DNA of 63,193 nucleotides from Rachicladosporium sp. CCFEE 5018 (lineage: Eukaryota > Ascomycota > Dothideomycetes > Cladosporiales > Cladosporiaceae): assembly GCA_002077045.2 (NCBI GenBank), contig KZ111148.1, forward strand, positions 543,601 through 606,793, given 5' to 3'. Below, one piece after another: positions 33,299 to 42,174 of this stretch (within the stretch, counting starts at the first letter, position 1; each line of letters opens with the position of its first letter). A model generated the notes under the pieces. The model was not told the DNA's origin, did no database searches, and saw only the letters and a list, made by a program, of their open reading frames with translations. A program made the translations under genes and the position numbers.

Positions 33299-35566
33299 CT
33301 ACAAACCCCTAGCCCCACACTCCCCCAAAAACACTAAAATCCTCCAAACCCTCTTGACCAACACCGCAGCCTCCTCCTCCAGCCCGCCCTCAAGCCTCTC
33401 AATCAACTCACTAGCAGGCAACTTCTCCTGAATCCCCTCAAGCACCACACTAACCAGCAAATCATCTTGCACCCCAACGTAATCGATGATTTTCTTCTCT
33501 ACTGACGGCCGGATGTCTGCTTCCAAGTAGCCTTCAGGGAGGAAAGAGTACTTGATCGGCGTCGCGAAGAGGGCTTCGGTATTCATTGGTATCTCGGTAG
33601 CGAGTTGCTGGCGCGCTGCTGCGCGGTCTGCTGGGGAGAGATCGGCGCCGTGGGTCGGGAGGGTGGAGGTATCTGAGAGGGGTTTGAGGACTGGTTTGCT
33701 GATGCCCGCGGCCGCGGCGTCTTCTTCGTCTTCTAGCAGACCCTCGACGTCTGCCAGAGATTTACGCGCGGCAGGGACGGCGGCAGGTGCGGGGGCGGCA
33801 GGTTTGGCGCGCGCACCGAGCGAGAGCTTGAAGCCTTGTGCTGGCGCTTCGGCGGCGGCGTTCCGGGAGATAGTGGCGGAGACTTCCTCTAGGAAAGCGT
33901 CGGCTTGACCTCTCGCGTCAATTCGTTGGGTCTGCAGGGAAGCCTTCTTGCGCTCCTCAGCGGCGCGATCAGCGTCATCATGCCGTTGCTCTTGGTCTCT
34001 GTACGCGCCTCGCTTGCGCAGCCAGGCGGAGCGGTCGATGTAGTACTCTTCTCGGCCGAGGCGAGTCTCTTCATCGTCGTTCCATTCCTTGAAGCGTTTG
34101 GCGAGCTGGTCTTTCGTACGAGTAAGCTCTTCGGCGGCTTTGCGTTCGTGTTCTCGTTCGCGCTCACGTGCTGTGCCTGAAATGCGCTCACGGTTTAGCC
34201 AGCGGCGTTCTTGGTCTAGGTATTGCTTTTCGAGGTCTTCGGTACGTTTGCGCACGCGTCTGGCTTCGAGCTCCTCGTCAGAAGCGGAGTCGTCTTCGTC
34301 TTCGGCTGAGATTGAGATGCCGCCATTTGTTGTGGTCCCGTTGGCGCCAACAAATGCGACACCGTTCGCGTAGTCAGAGGGCATCTGAGCGCCGCGGAAG
34401 CTTTTCGGTCCTGATGGTGCGTTTGCAGGCCCGCGTGGACCTGAGGGCACGCCGTTTGCTGGCCCTGACGGAGGCGGCGAAGCAAGTCGATTCGCGCGCG
34501 ATCCGAGCATTGCCTTCTGCCTCTCCTGATGCTCCATCTCCTCCTCTTTCCTCAGACGATCGAGGTCTCGACGGTTCGAGCGATCGCGGAAAGCCTTAAT
34601 CTCCGCAGCCACCGTCGGCCTCATATCTTCTGGAATATCTGCCAGCTCGTCCGTGTCGGTGGCGAGGGCAATAGACACGGTGTGAGCGTCTCCGTTCTCG
34701 CCGTTCGTCTCGCCGTACTGCATGTGTGCATCACCGTCTTGATCGCCGTTCATGATCGCAGCGTTTGCTGCGAAGGCGTCCGCATTCACCAGGCTTGCCC
34801 GATACTGCGCGATCTCGGTCCTCGCGGTATCTAGACGGAAATCTTTCGCATCTTCGCCCTCGTCTCTCTTGCTCATCCAGTCATCGATGTACTTGCGACT
34901 CTGCTCGTCCACCACGACCATCAACTTGACCGTCTTCGCGTCCTCGCCCTTGACTACTCGCCCATCCTTGCAAACCGGCACCTCGATGCCCTCCCCAAAC
35001 ACCTCAGTAGCAGCCTCCAGACTTTCTACATCCTCATACTCTGCAAATCCAAACCGACACTTCTTATCGTCCGCGTCCCTAGCCCTCGTCCACCGCCTGA
35101 ACTTCCCCGCGCACGCAAACAGACCCTCAAGCACATCATCGTCCGGCGCCTCATCCGTGATATTCCCCACAAATATCGTCCGCGCAACTTCCTCCCGCGT
35201 AGGAGGCTGCATCGCAACCATAGATTCCCTCACAACCGCCCGATCCCTCTCCAAATTCCTCCCCGAATCAGCCCCAAGCCCCAGACGATTGCGATTCCCC
35301 AACGGCTCCACATTCGCGCCTGGCCCTCTGTTAGAAGTCAGGCGATCAGCGGCTGTTGCAGAAGGCTTAGGGTCGAGGCCTAGGCGGATGACTGGCGCGC
35401 TGAAATCCACGCCGGCAATATTTGGAGGCGCTTGGAAGGGTTGGCCGGGCATGGGCATGCCTGGAGGAAAGTCCATGCCGGGGGGTGGTGCCATGCCTGG
35501 TGCTGGAGGGAAGGAGGGAGGGCGGGCGGCGTAGGCGCCGGGAGGGGGGCCGTAGTTGTAGGCCAT
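33299..35566 (-). CDS. RBM25/Snu71-like splicing factor with RRM and PWI domains (copy A)
   Basis: A single exon of 755 residues. The N-terminus is Pro/Gly/Met-rich. One RRM lies at about residues 128-215 (RNP2 TIFVGNI, RNP1 CRFGFAEY). The centre is a long charged helix rich in Arg/Glu (RDLDRLRKEEEMEHQERQ; REREREHERKAAEELTR). The last 90 residues form a PWI domain (ATPIKYSFLPEGYLEADIRPSV, IIDYVGVQDDLLVSVVLEGI). This is the RBM25 architecture; RBM25/Snu71 proteins associate with U1 snRNP and affect 5' splice-site choice. It diverges from bS21m at 35816. Confidence 0.88.
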   Translation of the reverse strand: MAYNYGPPPGAYAARPPSFPPAPGMAPPPGMDFPPGMPMPGQPFQAPPNIAGVDFSAPVIRLGLDPKPSATAADRLTSNRGPGANVEPLGNRNRLGLGADSGRNLERDRAVVRESMVAMQPPTREEVARTIFVGNITDEAPDDDVLEGLFACAGKFRRWTRARDADDKKCRFGFAEYEDVESLEAATEVFGEGIEVPVCKDGRVVKGEDAKTVKLMVVVDEQSRKYIDDWMSKRDEGEDAKDFRLDTARTEIAQYRASLVNADAFAANAAIMNGDQDGDAHMQYGETNGENGDAHTVSIALATDTDELADIPEDMRPTVAAEIKAFRDRSNRRDLDRLRKEEEMEHQERQKAMLGSRANRLASPPPSGPANGVPSGPRGPANAPSGPKSFRGAQMPSDYANGVAFVGANGTTTNGGISISAEDEDDSASDEELEARRVRKRTEDLEKQYLDQERRWLNRERISGTAREREREHERKAAEELTRTKDQLAKRFKEWNDDEETRLGREEYYIDRSAWLRKRGAYRDQEQRHDDADRAAEERKKASLQTQRIDARGQADAFLEEVSATISRNAAAEAPAQGFKLSLGARAKPAAPAPAAVPAARKSLADVEGLLEDEEDAAAAGISKPVLKPLSDTSTLPTHGADLSPADRAAARQQLATEIPMNTEALFATPIKYSFLPEGYLEADIRPSVEKKIIDYVGVQDDLLVSVVLEGIQEKLPASELIERLEGGLEEEAAVLVKRVWRILVFLGECGARGL

Positions 35567-35774
35567 GGTGGCGGGGTGGAGGGTGGCTATGAGATATACC
35601 CTCCTGTCTGTACTTTAGATGCCTGAGTAGGGTATATCGGTGCAATATGAGTGGCAGTGGAAGTTCATGAGGATCTTTGAGAGAGCTCGCACAGTGTGCG
35701 CGAGTCATTGCCGCAGCTTCATCCCCGAAGCACATCAATTCAATGCCAGCGACATCACGGTGACCTTAGACCAT

Positions 35775-35780
35775 CACGTG
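35775..35780. promoter_or_regulatory. Conserved CACGTG in the RBM25-like/bS21m divergent promoter (copy A)
   Basis: TCACGTGCG is kept in both duplicates (53784-53789 in copy B) while nearby bases differ. CACGTG is bound by Cbf1/Pho4-type bHLH factors; use here is inference. Confidence 0.35.
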
Positions 35781-35815
35781 CGCTCATGGAATGTTTACGA
35801 CTAGGCGAAGCCAGC

Positions 35816-36451
35816 ATGAAGGCTGCGCGACCATTGCTACAGTCACTAGCACCCCAAACATGCCGACACACCCCCCGGCGGAACCTCCTCCCCCAATTGC
35901 AACCCCAACGGCGGACCCTCACATCCACCGCCAGACGACGAGCCCATGACAAGAATCCCTTCGCCTCCCTCCTAGACGAAGCCATGTCCGCCCCTAAGCC
36001 CTCCGCCTCCCGCCCGGCCCGACCTTCACCCCCACCCTCCTCCTCCTCGAAAGGCATGGGATCCTCGATGGACGACCTCTTCGCTTTGTTCGACACCCCC
36101 AAACGCCCGCCTGGTCAAGCTCCCACATCTCGTAGCTCCCTTGTCTCCTCCGCACTCCAGTCACCATTACCTCCAGTGCCCAGAACGCCACAACTCAAGC
36201 TGGACGCCGCAATAGGGAGGAAAGTGTATGTGAACAAGGAGAAGGGGTTTGATGTCGCCAAGGCGTTCAGGAGTATGGAGATTAATGTTGCGAGGAATGG
36301 GGTTAAGCGAGATTTCAATAGGCAGAGATTTCATGAGCGGGGTGGGGTCAAGCGGAAGAGGTTGAAGAGTGAGCGGTGGAGGAAGAATTTCAAGGAGGGG
36401 TTTAGGGCGGTTGTGAGGCGGGTGCTGAGGATGAGGGGGCAGGGGTGGTGA
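35816..36451 (+). CDS. MRP21: Mitochondrial small-subunit ribosomal protein bS21m (copy A)
   Basis: 211 residues from ATG 35816; an in-frame upstream ATG at 35786 is possible, but the chosen start begins a clear Arg-rich mitochondrial presequence (MKAARPLLQSLAPQTCRH, RRTLTSTARRRA). The C-terminal 70 residues are the bS21 domain: RKVYVNKEKGFDVAKAFRSM, NGVKRDFNRQRFHERGGVKR, then the basic tail ending RMRGQGW. A Ser/Pro-rich spacer with SMDDLFALFDTPKR separates the two. It would act in the mitoribosome small subunit. Confidence 0.88.
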   Translation: MKAARPLLQSLAPQTCRHTPRRNLLPQLQPQRRTLTSTARRRAHDKNPFASLLDEAMSAPKPSASRPARPSPPPSSSSKGMGSSMDDLFALFDTPKRPPGQAPTSRSSLVSSALQSPLPPVPRTPQLKLDAAIGRKVYVNKEKGFDVAKAFRSMEINVARNGVKRDFNRQRFHERGGVKRKRLKSERWRKNFKEGFRAVVRRVLRMRGQGW

Positions 36452-37030
36452 GAGAGTGGGCAGAAAATCAAATGCATCAGTTGCGAACCAGGTTTCAAGG
36501 CTTAGAATCGGCCGACATGAATGATCATCTTGTGCTTGCCGCGTCTTTCTCGAGATCGAGTCGAATCGACTAGCTTGAGTCTCTACGAGCCACACTCGCA
36601 GATCACGGCAGCTTGGGGCCCGCTCTCCGCGAGAAGTTAGTTGAGAATTTTACGGCGAGCCCTCGACTAGTCAGCGCTGGTCTCGGATCATGCTCACTGC
36701 GGTCAATGTGAGTGCACTTATCTTACTATAAAATCCATGCTAGGGTCAGCAGCTCACTGCATCTAGTCTCGTGGTGTCACTGGCAGATCATGTATCAACT
36801 CATGGCAACACAGCTTCCAGCCACTCGCACGAGACTACAAGAGCTTCTCGTCAATCTGCCGTCCTTCCTCTCGTACTCATTCACCAGCTCTCTTATAATC
36901 TCCGTCAAGTCCAGCAGCTCCCAGTAAGCTCCCACACCACACGGCCTAGTCAATCACGTAATCTATCATCTTCACAGTACACCGGCATATTTCTATCACA
37001 CAGCTTGCCCACTGCCCCTCAGCTATTTGG
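36452..37030. other. Intergenic region (copy A)
   Basis: 579 bases, poorly conserved relative to 54458-55022 in copy B. No gene seen. Confidence 0.45.
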
Positions 37031-38491
37031 ATGCCTGACTCCTCTCCGTCGTCTGTGGCTCTGGCCCAGATGACTATGAAGCTACAAAAGATTCGCACAG
37101 CGCACAATCACAACAGCGCCGTAGTCACCAATCTGCGTACCCAATTGGCCGAGGCCGAGGATTTATTTGCGAAGAACGGCGACGATATTCACGATCTGGT
37201 CAAGGAGATCGAGAGACTGAAGCAAATCCTTGACCAGGACGCGACGGAGTCCAAGCCAGAGCCGGAGATACCAGAACAAGTGGTGAGGACTTGGCTTGAC
37301 GACGTCGAGGCAGCGGATCATGTACCGCAGACGAAGAAGCCGAAGAGCTTCAGCCCTTTCCCCACGAATATCCAGGCCGAGCTGGGATCCAATGGACTTC
37401 GAATAAACGATAAAGTGCCGGCGCCGTCGACGTTCTCTCCCAGACCCCAGGTCCAAGAGAACACACCATCAGAGCCATCACTCTGTAGAGACCGAGCTCC
37501 CCACACCCTCAGAAACACATTGAACGAAGAGCCGCACACAAGTAGCTCCCGCTCCCGCCGTCTACCTCCGTTCTGCGCCAAATCGCCAAACACGCAACCG
37601 GCGAAGCTGTCACCCTTTCCACGCAGCAAGTGGGCTTCATCGCCTCCCCTGTACCTGGATGATGCGGCTGTCACTGCTCGCTCCAGATCGCCATCGCCGT
37701 CCCCTCAGCCGTTCACGAACTTTACACTCACCACCCTTCCAGACGCCATCCACCCTAACTTCCCCACCGTCCTCTCCATCAACAGATGCTGGGCTTCCGT
37801 CACTTGTGCGTACTGCGGCGCGAATGCCTGCTCTCAACCCGGCGGTGGCCGCGGGTTTCTCAAAGGCTTAGTTGGGTTGACAACCCACGTCGTTCAAGCC
37901 CACGGCCCTGGGAACGCTCACAGCAAGGTCGAGGGCGATGTGTTCCTCGCGGAGATCCTGGATCATTGTCGTCTCACCGAGATTAGCGAGAGGGACGCGA
38001 AGCTGCTGGCTGGCGGATCGCAGGCTGTGGATAGGCCGGTGAAGAGGATTACGTTGGACTACGACGTCGCAAGGCAGAAGTGGAAGATGAAGCACGGAGG
38101 TGAAGGTGTGGAGCGGCAAGAGAGGCAGGAAGCTTGTCAGCTCTTTGTTCGCGACGATCGAGAGGAGAGCTTGGATGAGATGGTGGTCCCTCGTAAGGCC
38201 TCTGCACCTCGTACTCGGGGTATCAAGATTAGCAGTCACGGTGAGGTGCAGGGCGGAGAGGTGTGCGGAGGGAAGCGAAAAGGGACGTTCTGTAAGGGTG
38301 GCGTGGAGAAGAAATTGAGATGGGGAGAGAACACTGTTGTTAAGATAGAGAATGATGATGGTGACGAGGTGGGGGATGGAGTGGAGATGGAGCGTGGAGT
38401 GGAGATGGAGTATGGAGCGGAGTTAGATTATGGAGCGGAGATGGATTATGGAAGTGGGATGGAATATGGAGGTGAGTATGATGAGCTGTAA
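37031..38491 (+). CDS. Coiled-coil protein with atypical CxxCGAN zinc module, type 1 (copy A)
   Basis: 486 residues, no intron; I do not recognise a described family. Residues about 10-75 are a predicted coiled coil (LRTQLAEAEDLF, LVKEIERLKQIL). A Ser/Pro linker follows. At about residues 235-290 lies HPNFPTVLSINRCWASVTC then CX2CGAN-x-HX4H: Cys pair in CAYCGAN, His pair in THVVQAH, with 23 residues between. A conserved patch ends EILDHCRLTEISERDAKLL. A basic segment KRKGTFCKGGVEKKLRWGEN precedes an acidic tail made of 6-residue units (GVEMEY type). The convergent neighbour at 38611 shares the coiled coil and the zinc module, so the two are paralogs. A nucleic-acid or protein-binding role is a guess. 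Confidence 0.7.
   Translation: MPDSSPSSVALAQMTMKLQKIRTAHNHNSAVVTNLRTQLAEAEDLFAKNGDDIHDLVKEIERLKQILDQDATESKPEPEIPEQVVRTWLDDVEAADHVPQTKKPKSFSPFPTNIQAELGSNGLRINDKVPAPSTFSPRPQVQENTPSEPSLCRDRAPHTLRNTLNEEPHTSSSRSRRLPPFCAKSPNTQPAKLSPFPRSKWASSPPLYLDDAAVTARSRSPSPSPQPFTNFTLTTLPDAIHPNFPTVLSINRCWASVTCAYCGANACSQPGGGRGFLKGLVGLTTHVVQAHGPGNAHSKVEGDVFLAEILDHCRLTEISERDAKLLAGGSQAVDRPVKRITLDYDVARQKWKMKHGGEGVERQERQEACQLFVRDDREESLDEMVVPRKASAPRTRGIKISSHGEVQGGEVCGGKRKGTFCKGGVEKKLRWGENTVVKIENDDGDEVGDGVEMERGVEMEYGAELDYGAEMDYGSGMEYGGEYDEL
38372..38488 (+). repeat. 18-bp in-frame tandem repeat in the type 1 CxxCGAN gene (copy A)
   Basis: Imperfect units encode GVEMER, GVEMEY, GAELDY, GAEMDY, GSGMEY; five units here against three in copy B. 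Confidence 0.7.
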
Positions 38492-38610
38492 GCCTCATGC
38501 GAGAGCAGTGACATGGCTTCTCGGGAAGATCTCTAGCGTAATATCGAGGCAGATGTTTGCTGACTCCTCACATCTGAATAAGCCATATCTTGCTCTGCAT
38601 CCATCAACGC

Positions 38611-40041
38611 TCATGGATACTTATACTCCTCATCCCCCGAACTAGCCAACTCTTCCTCATACTTGATATCCGCCGTACTCCCCAAACTCGGCATGCTCGG
38701 CTGCCAACTGGCATCCATCGGATCATCCGGCGGAGGCGGAGGCGGCCGCATAGCCAAATCAACATCATCCTGACTCTGCTGCGAGACACGTGGGAAATAC
38801 TCATTCGTAGTCCGTTTCCGTTTCAGCCCACTACCGTTTGCGTTCGCTGTAGCTGGTCGAGCATCGTGATCATCGTCTTCGATGTCGTCGTCGGGCTCGA
38901 AGCCGCGGTCGCGGAGACTCTGCGTGGTTCGGGGTGTGACGAAGATACCACTGGAGTCTCGAGCTGGCCCTGAGGCAGCGGGTGGGACTTCCGAAGTCCG
39001 CTTCTTCGGAAGCTTGCCACCTACAACGCCACCAGCGAGGACGGGTATATGCACGACCGGCACCTCCTCTGCCGGCCTTCCGTGCTCCATTAAGTTCATG
39101 TCTCGCGCGGACACGACGCGCATATTGCAGAATTCAGTGACCTCACATTGCCCTAGCCCTTCCACGTGGGCGCCACAATGCCGTTTCAGTCCTCGTGCGC
39201 CGTTGAAGAACGTGGGCGGAATGCCTTTGCCTTTACCCTTAGAATTAGCACCGCACCAGAGGCAGGTCAGCTCGACCCAAGTGTTGTTGAAGTGCACTAC
39301 CGTCGGCCAGTTGGGATGGATTTGCCTTGGTTGAATGAGTTTCGTCGGAGGGCTGGCTGTCTTCTTCGGGTGAGGGGTCGTCGAGGCTCGGATGTCGGGA
39401 CTATTGCGTACGAAGGGTTTAAGTGGCGCTGGAGGGAGCTGAGGGCTCACTGTCGCTGAGTCTGCTGTTCGGCCTGCTGCGGTATTCTGTCCCACTATGG
39501 GGGCGGCGACCGCAGGTTTTGTCGTTGCGGCTCGTATTCGTGCGACGGGCGCTGCTCGAGTAGCTGGTATTTCGTCCGGGCCATCGTCGTCGTCATCATC
39601 GTCTGCCGAGAGGTCTGATATGGCTCCCAAAGGTTGCTCGATCAGGGTCTGGCTTGCGGCATCGTCTGGAGTAGCGAGTAGTGCGCTGGCATTCTGTATG
39701 TTCTGGTCAGCAACGTGTTCCGAGTATGGCACACAACGACCTACCTGCAGCTTTTGCTTCAACTCACTCAATCTCGCAGTATGCCTCGTTCGATTTGCCT
39801 CGAGACGTCGTAGCTTGGCAGTCAGGCTCGCGACTTGAGCGTCGTCTAAAGCGATACGAGATTGTACTTGTTCAATGTGAGAACACAACGCTCTGATATG
39901 GTCTACGATGCCGCCCAGTCTGTCAGGCATACTTGCAAAGCCTATGTGAGCTACATGTACATCGCGAGGTATTGAAGGTAGAAGTAGACATCGTACAGAA
40001 CGAGCAAGAAGTGAGGTCGATGCGCCCGCCAAGCCCCTCAT
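38611..40041 (-). CDS. Coiled-coil protein with atypical CxxCGAN zinc module, type 2 (copy A)
   Basis: Exons 40041-39745 and 39702-38611 flank a 42-nt intron (GTAGGT...CTGACCAG), giving 462 residues; the intron length is a multiple of three, so it also reads through. A start at 39930 (MPDRLGGIVDH) is an alternative. Residues about 50-100 form a coiled coil (HIEQVQSRIALDDAQVASL). The zinc module HPNWPTVVHFNNTWVELTC continues as CLWCGAN, 24 residues, then RHCGAH (HX3H). The C-terminus has an acidic patch and KRKRTTNEYFPRVSQQSQDD. Function unknown. The gene runs tail-to-tail with type 1 only 119 bases away. Confidence 0.7.
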   Translation of the reverse strand: MRGLAGASTSLLARSVRCLLLPSIPRDVHVAHIGFASMPDRLGGIVDHIRALCSHIEQVQSRIALDDAQVASLTAKLRRLEANRTRHTARLSELKQKLQVGRCVPYSEHVADQNIQNASALLATPDDAASQTLIEQPLGAISDLSADDDDDDDGPDEIPATRAAPVARIRAATTKPAVAAPIVGQNTAAGRTADSATVSPQLPPAPLKPFVRNSPDIRASTTPHPKKTASPPTKLIQPRQIHPNWPTVVHFNNTWVELTCLWCGANSKGKGKGIPPTFFNGARGLKRHCGAHVEGLGQCEVTEFCNMRVVSARDMNLMEHGRPAEEVPVVHIPVLAGGVVGGKLPKKRTSEVPPAASGPARDSSGIFVTPRTTQSLRDRGFEPDDDIEDDDHDARPATANANGSGLKRKRTTNEYFPRVSQQSQDDVDLAMRPPPPPPDDPMDASWQPSMPSLGSTADIKYEEELASSGDEEYKYP

Positions 40042-40538
40042 GGCGTTCGCTTCGCCTCACAGCGCTGCGCATTTCTGCAGACTATACACCCTGCATACCG
40101 CCGTCTCGCTTAGACTATGCCCAGTCCGAACCAACTGAGCCATGAGCATGGATCCTCGATCGCCATGTACCGCAGCGTATTGCTGGGGAGACCAAAGTCG
40201 TCCGTTGCTCCATGGTAAAGCACCCCGAACACTGGTCTCGGGTGCAACAGGCGTTGGGAAGACGCTGTAGCCATCCGACTGGCAGCAGCGAGCCAGCGTC
40301 GGTGTCCATTGCTCTTCAGACCTTCGTTTGCGTGAAAGCTGGCTTGTACACTCCCAAGAGAGGCTCTGCTGTCTGGCCCCCCCGACGCGAATGCCTGGAA
40401 TTGACTCGCTCAGCTCACGTCGCAGGCGAGTACCTGGTGGCAGCTTGCCAACGTCGATGCCTCATGTCAAATCTGTGTCTTGGAGCGTCGCGATTGATTG
40501 TTCAAGGTCCTCATTCCAGCTCCGATACCAGAACCACT
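40042..40538. other. Intergenic region (copy A)
   Basis: About 0.5 kb; similar to copy B near its left side, diverging toward CDC73. No gene seen. Confidence 0.4.
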
Positions 40539-41680
40539 TCACCTCAACCCCTCCCTCCCCCACCCCAACCCCTTCATCCGCCCCTCAATCCCGCTCCAAA
40601 CCTCCTCCACAACCTCGCGATCCCTCCACCTCATCCCCCCCTTATCCAACCCCACACTCAATACCCCCCTGCCCCAGCCAACCACGCTCTCCGGCAACAC
40701 CTCCCCCTTCCACCCCACATACACGCCCAGCACGTGCCCGAAAAGCTCCGCCGGCGCCTGCCATTTGTAGTTCTTGAATTGCCAGGCTTGGCCGGTCGTG
40801 AAAACCGCTACTACCCGCGACCAGTAGTCGGGCCGGAATTGATCGGGGGAGTCGACGAGGATGAAGCGGAGGGGCTTTTGGGGGTCGATGGAGGGGAGCA
40901 GGCGAGTGAGGTGGAGGAGGTTAGTTGTTGTGGAGGTTGTGTCGGGGGGTGCGTAGGAGCCTTCTTGGAGGAAGGTTTTGGCGTTTGGCATGCGGATTAG
41001 GCTGCTGGCTGAGGGACTGAGGAGGATGATCGGCTCGGCTCTGCGGTTTGGCGCGGGAGGCTTGATGCTAGGTCTTAATGCCGGTGTTGCGAGCTGTTGC
41101 TGGACTGCTGCGGGCGCTGCTGCGGCGCTCTTAACGTGGAAGGCGGCGCTGAACTTTCGCACGCCGCTGAAGTCTTGGACTTTTACGCCGCGGAGGACGG
41201 TGTTGTGGTCGCCCATTCGTCGCTCCCCTTTGTAGATTTCCCTCAGGCGCTCTTCTTCCCTCTGCCTTGCGACCCCGTCGCTAACGCCAGCATCCCGCAT
41301 CTCCACATCTTCACCTCCAGCAGCCGTGGCCGCCGCATCTCGCGCGCCGGCTTTTGTAGCCCGCGAAGCATCTGCAGAAACGATGAACTCGCTCTCCTCC
41401 TCGCCCACTTCACCCTTCAGCCATGCTACCAGATCCAATCGCTCCGTGAAGACCAAGTTTGTCACCGTCCCCTGTGCCCCAGCCTCCGAGTTCAGCGCTT
41501 GCGTAGCATTGATGTACTCTCCTGCGCCTAGATCGCGGTTCTGCCAGCAAAAGTACACAGAGCGGAGGTCGATGGCCTTATTTCCTGCAGCTGGTGAGAT
41601 GAAGCGCGTAGATTGCGAGAGTGAGACAGCTGTGTGTTCGGTGTCGTTATTGAATAGGAGATGCGTGGCCTGGGATAGTG
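40539..41680 (-). CDS. CDC73: CDC73/parafibromin, PAF1 complex subunit (copy A, N-terminus lost in gap)
   Basis: 380 codons are visible; compared with copy B about 42 N-terminal codons fall in or beyond the N gap. The N-terminal part has FCWQNRDLGAGEYI and FTERLDLVAWLKGE. The C-terminal Ras-like domain is complete: PIILLSPSASSLIRMPNAK, FILVDSPDQFRPDYWSRVV, FTTGQAWQFKNYKW and GVYVGWKGE. Cdc73 binds Pol II as part of PAF1C and promotes elongation and histone marks. In the visible part the protein differs from copy B at about one position (GSYAPP against GSYTPP). Confidence 0.9.
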
Positions 41681-41780
41681 NNNNNNNNNNNNNNNNNNNN
41701 NNNNNNNNNNNNNNNNNNNNNNNNNNNNNNNNNNNNNNNNNNNNNNNNNNNNNNNNNNNNNNNNNNNNNNNNNNNNNNNN
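41681..41780. other. Assembly gap of 100 Ns
   Basis: Exactly 100 Ns, the usual size for an unknown-length scaffold join. Sequence on the two sides is not continuous with CDC73. Confidence 0.99.
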
Positions 41781-42174
41781 TAACAATTGCCTCCCTCCCT
41801 ATGCAAGTCGTCCTCGACTATGCAGGGCGACAAAGAACACCGTGGGCGATGACATGAAGTCATCGCGGAATGTCCTGCGCCAATGCGCATTTGTAGGCGG
41901 CCCAGGAATGTACATTTCTGAGCCTCGCAGGTATGTCGCATGCGCGTTTCGTGCGCCGCGCATGCGCGCTTCAGTGTATCGCGTGCCTTCCTTGTGAACA
42001 AATCGTGGAACTTCTGTGTTGGGATGACAACAACAACAAAGCCCGCCGCTTGCTCACAGCAAGCGACGCGCATGTTGTTCTCTTGCAACACCAACGCCCC
42101 CATCAAGCTCACATTGGCCAGCGCACAACCAGCTCGCAGCATACCACCCGCACGCACCCCGCAGGCGCCCAGCA
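41781..42174. other. Sequence between gap and Cys-cluster gene
   Basis: 394 bases with GCGC/CATGCG-rich stretches near 41935-41990 like those in the retroelement. No gene recognised. Confidence 0.4.

Larger units (their letters stand above)
30711..41680 (+). repeat. Segmental duplication, copy A
   Basis: About 11 kb carrying ARV1, VMA9, RBM25-like, bS21m, two CxxCGAN genes and most of CDC73 in the same order and orientation as copy B (48713-59564); the offset is about 18.0 kb. The right end is cut by the N gap, so the true extent is unknown. Identity varies from long identical runs to strongly diverged stretches. Confidence 0.9.
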
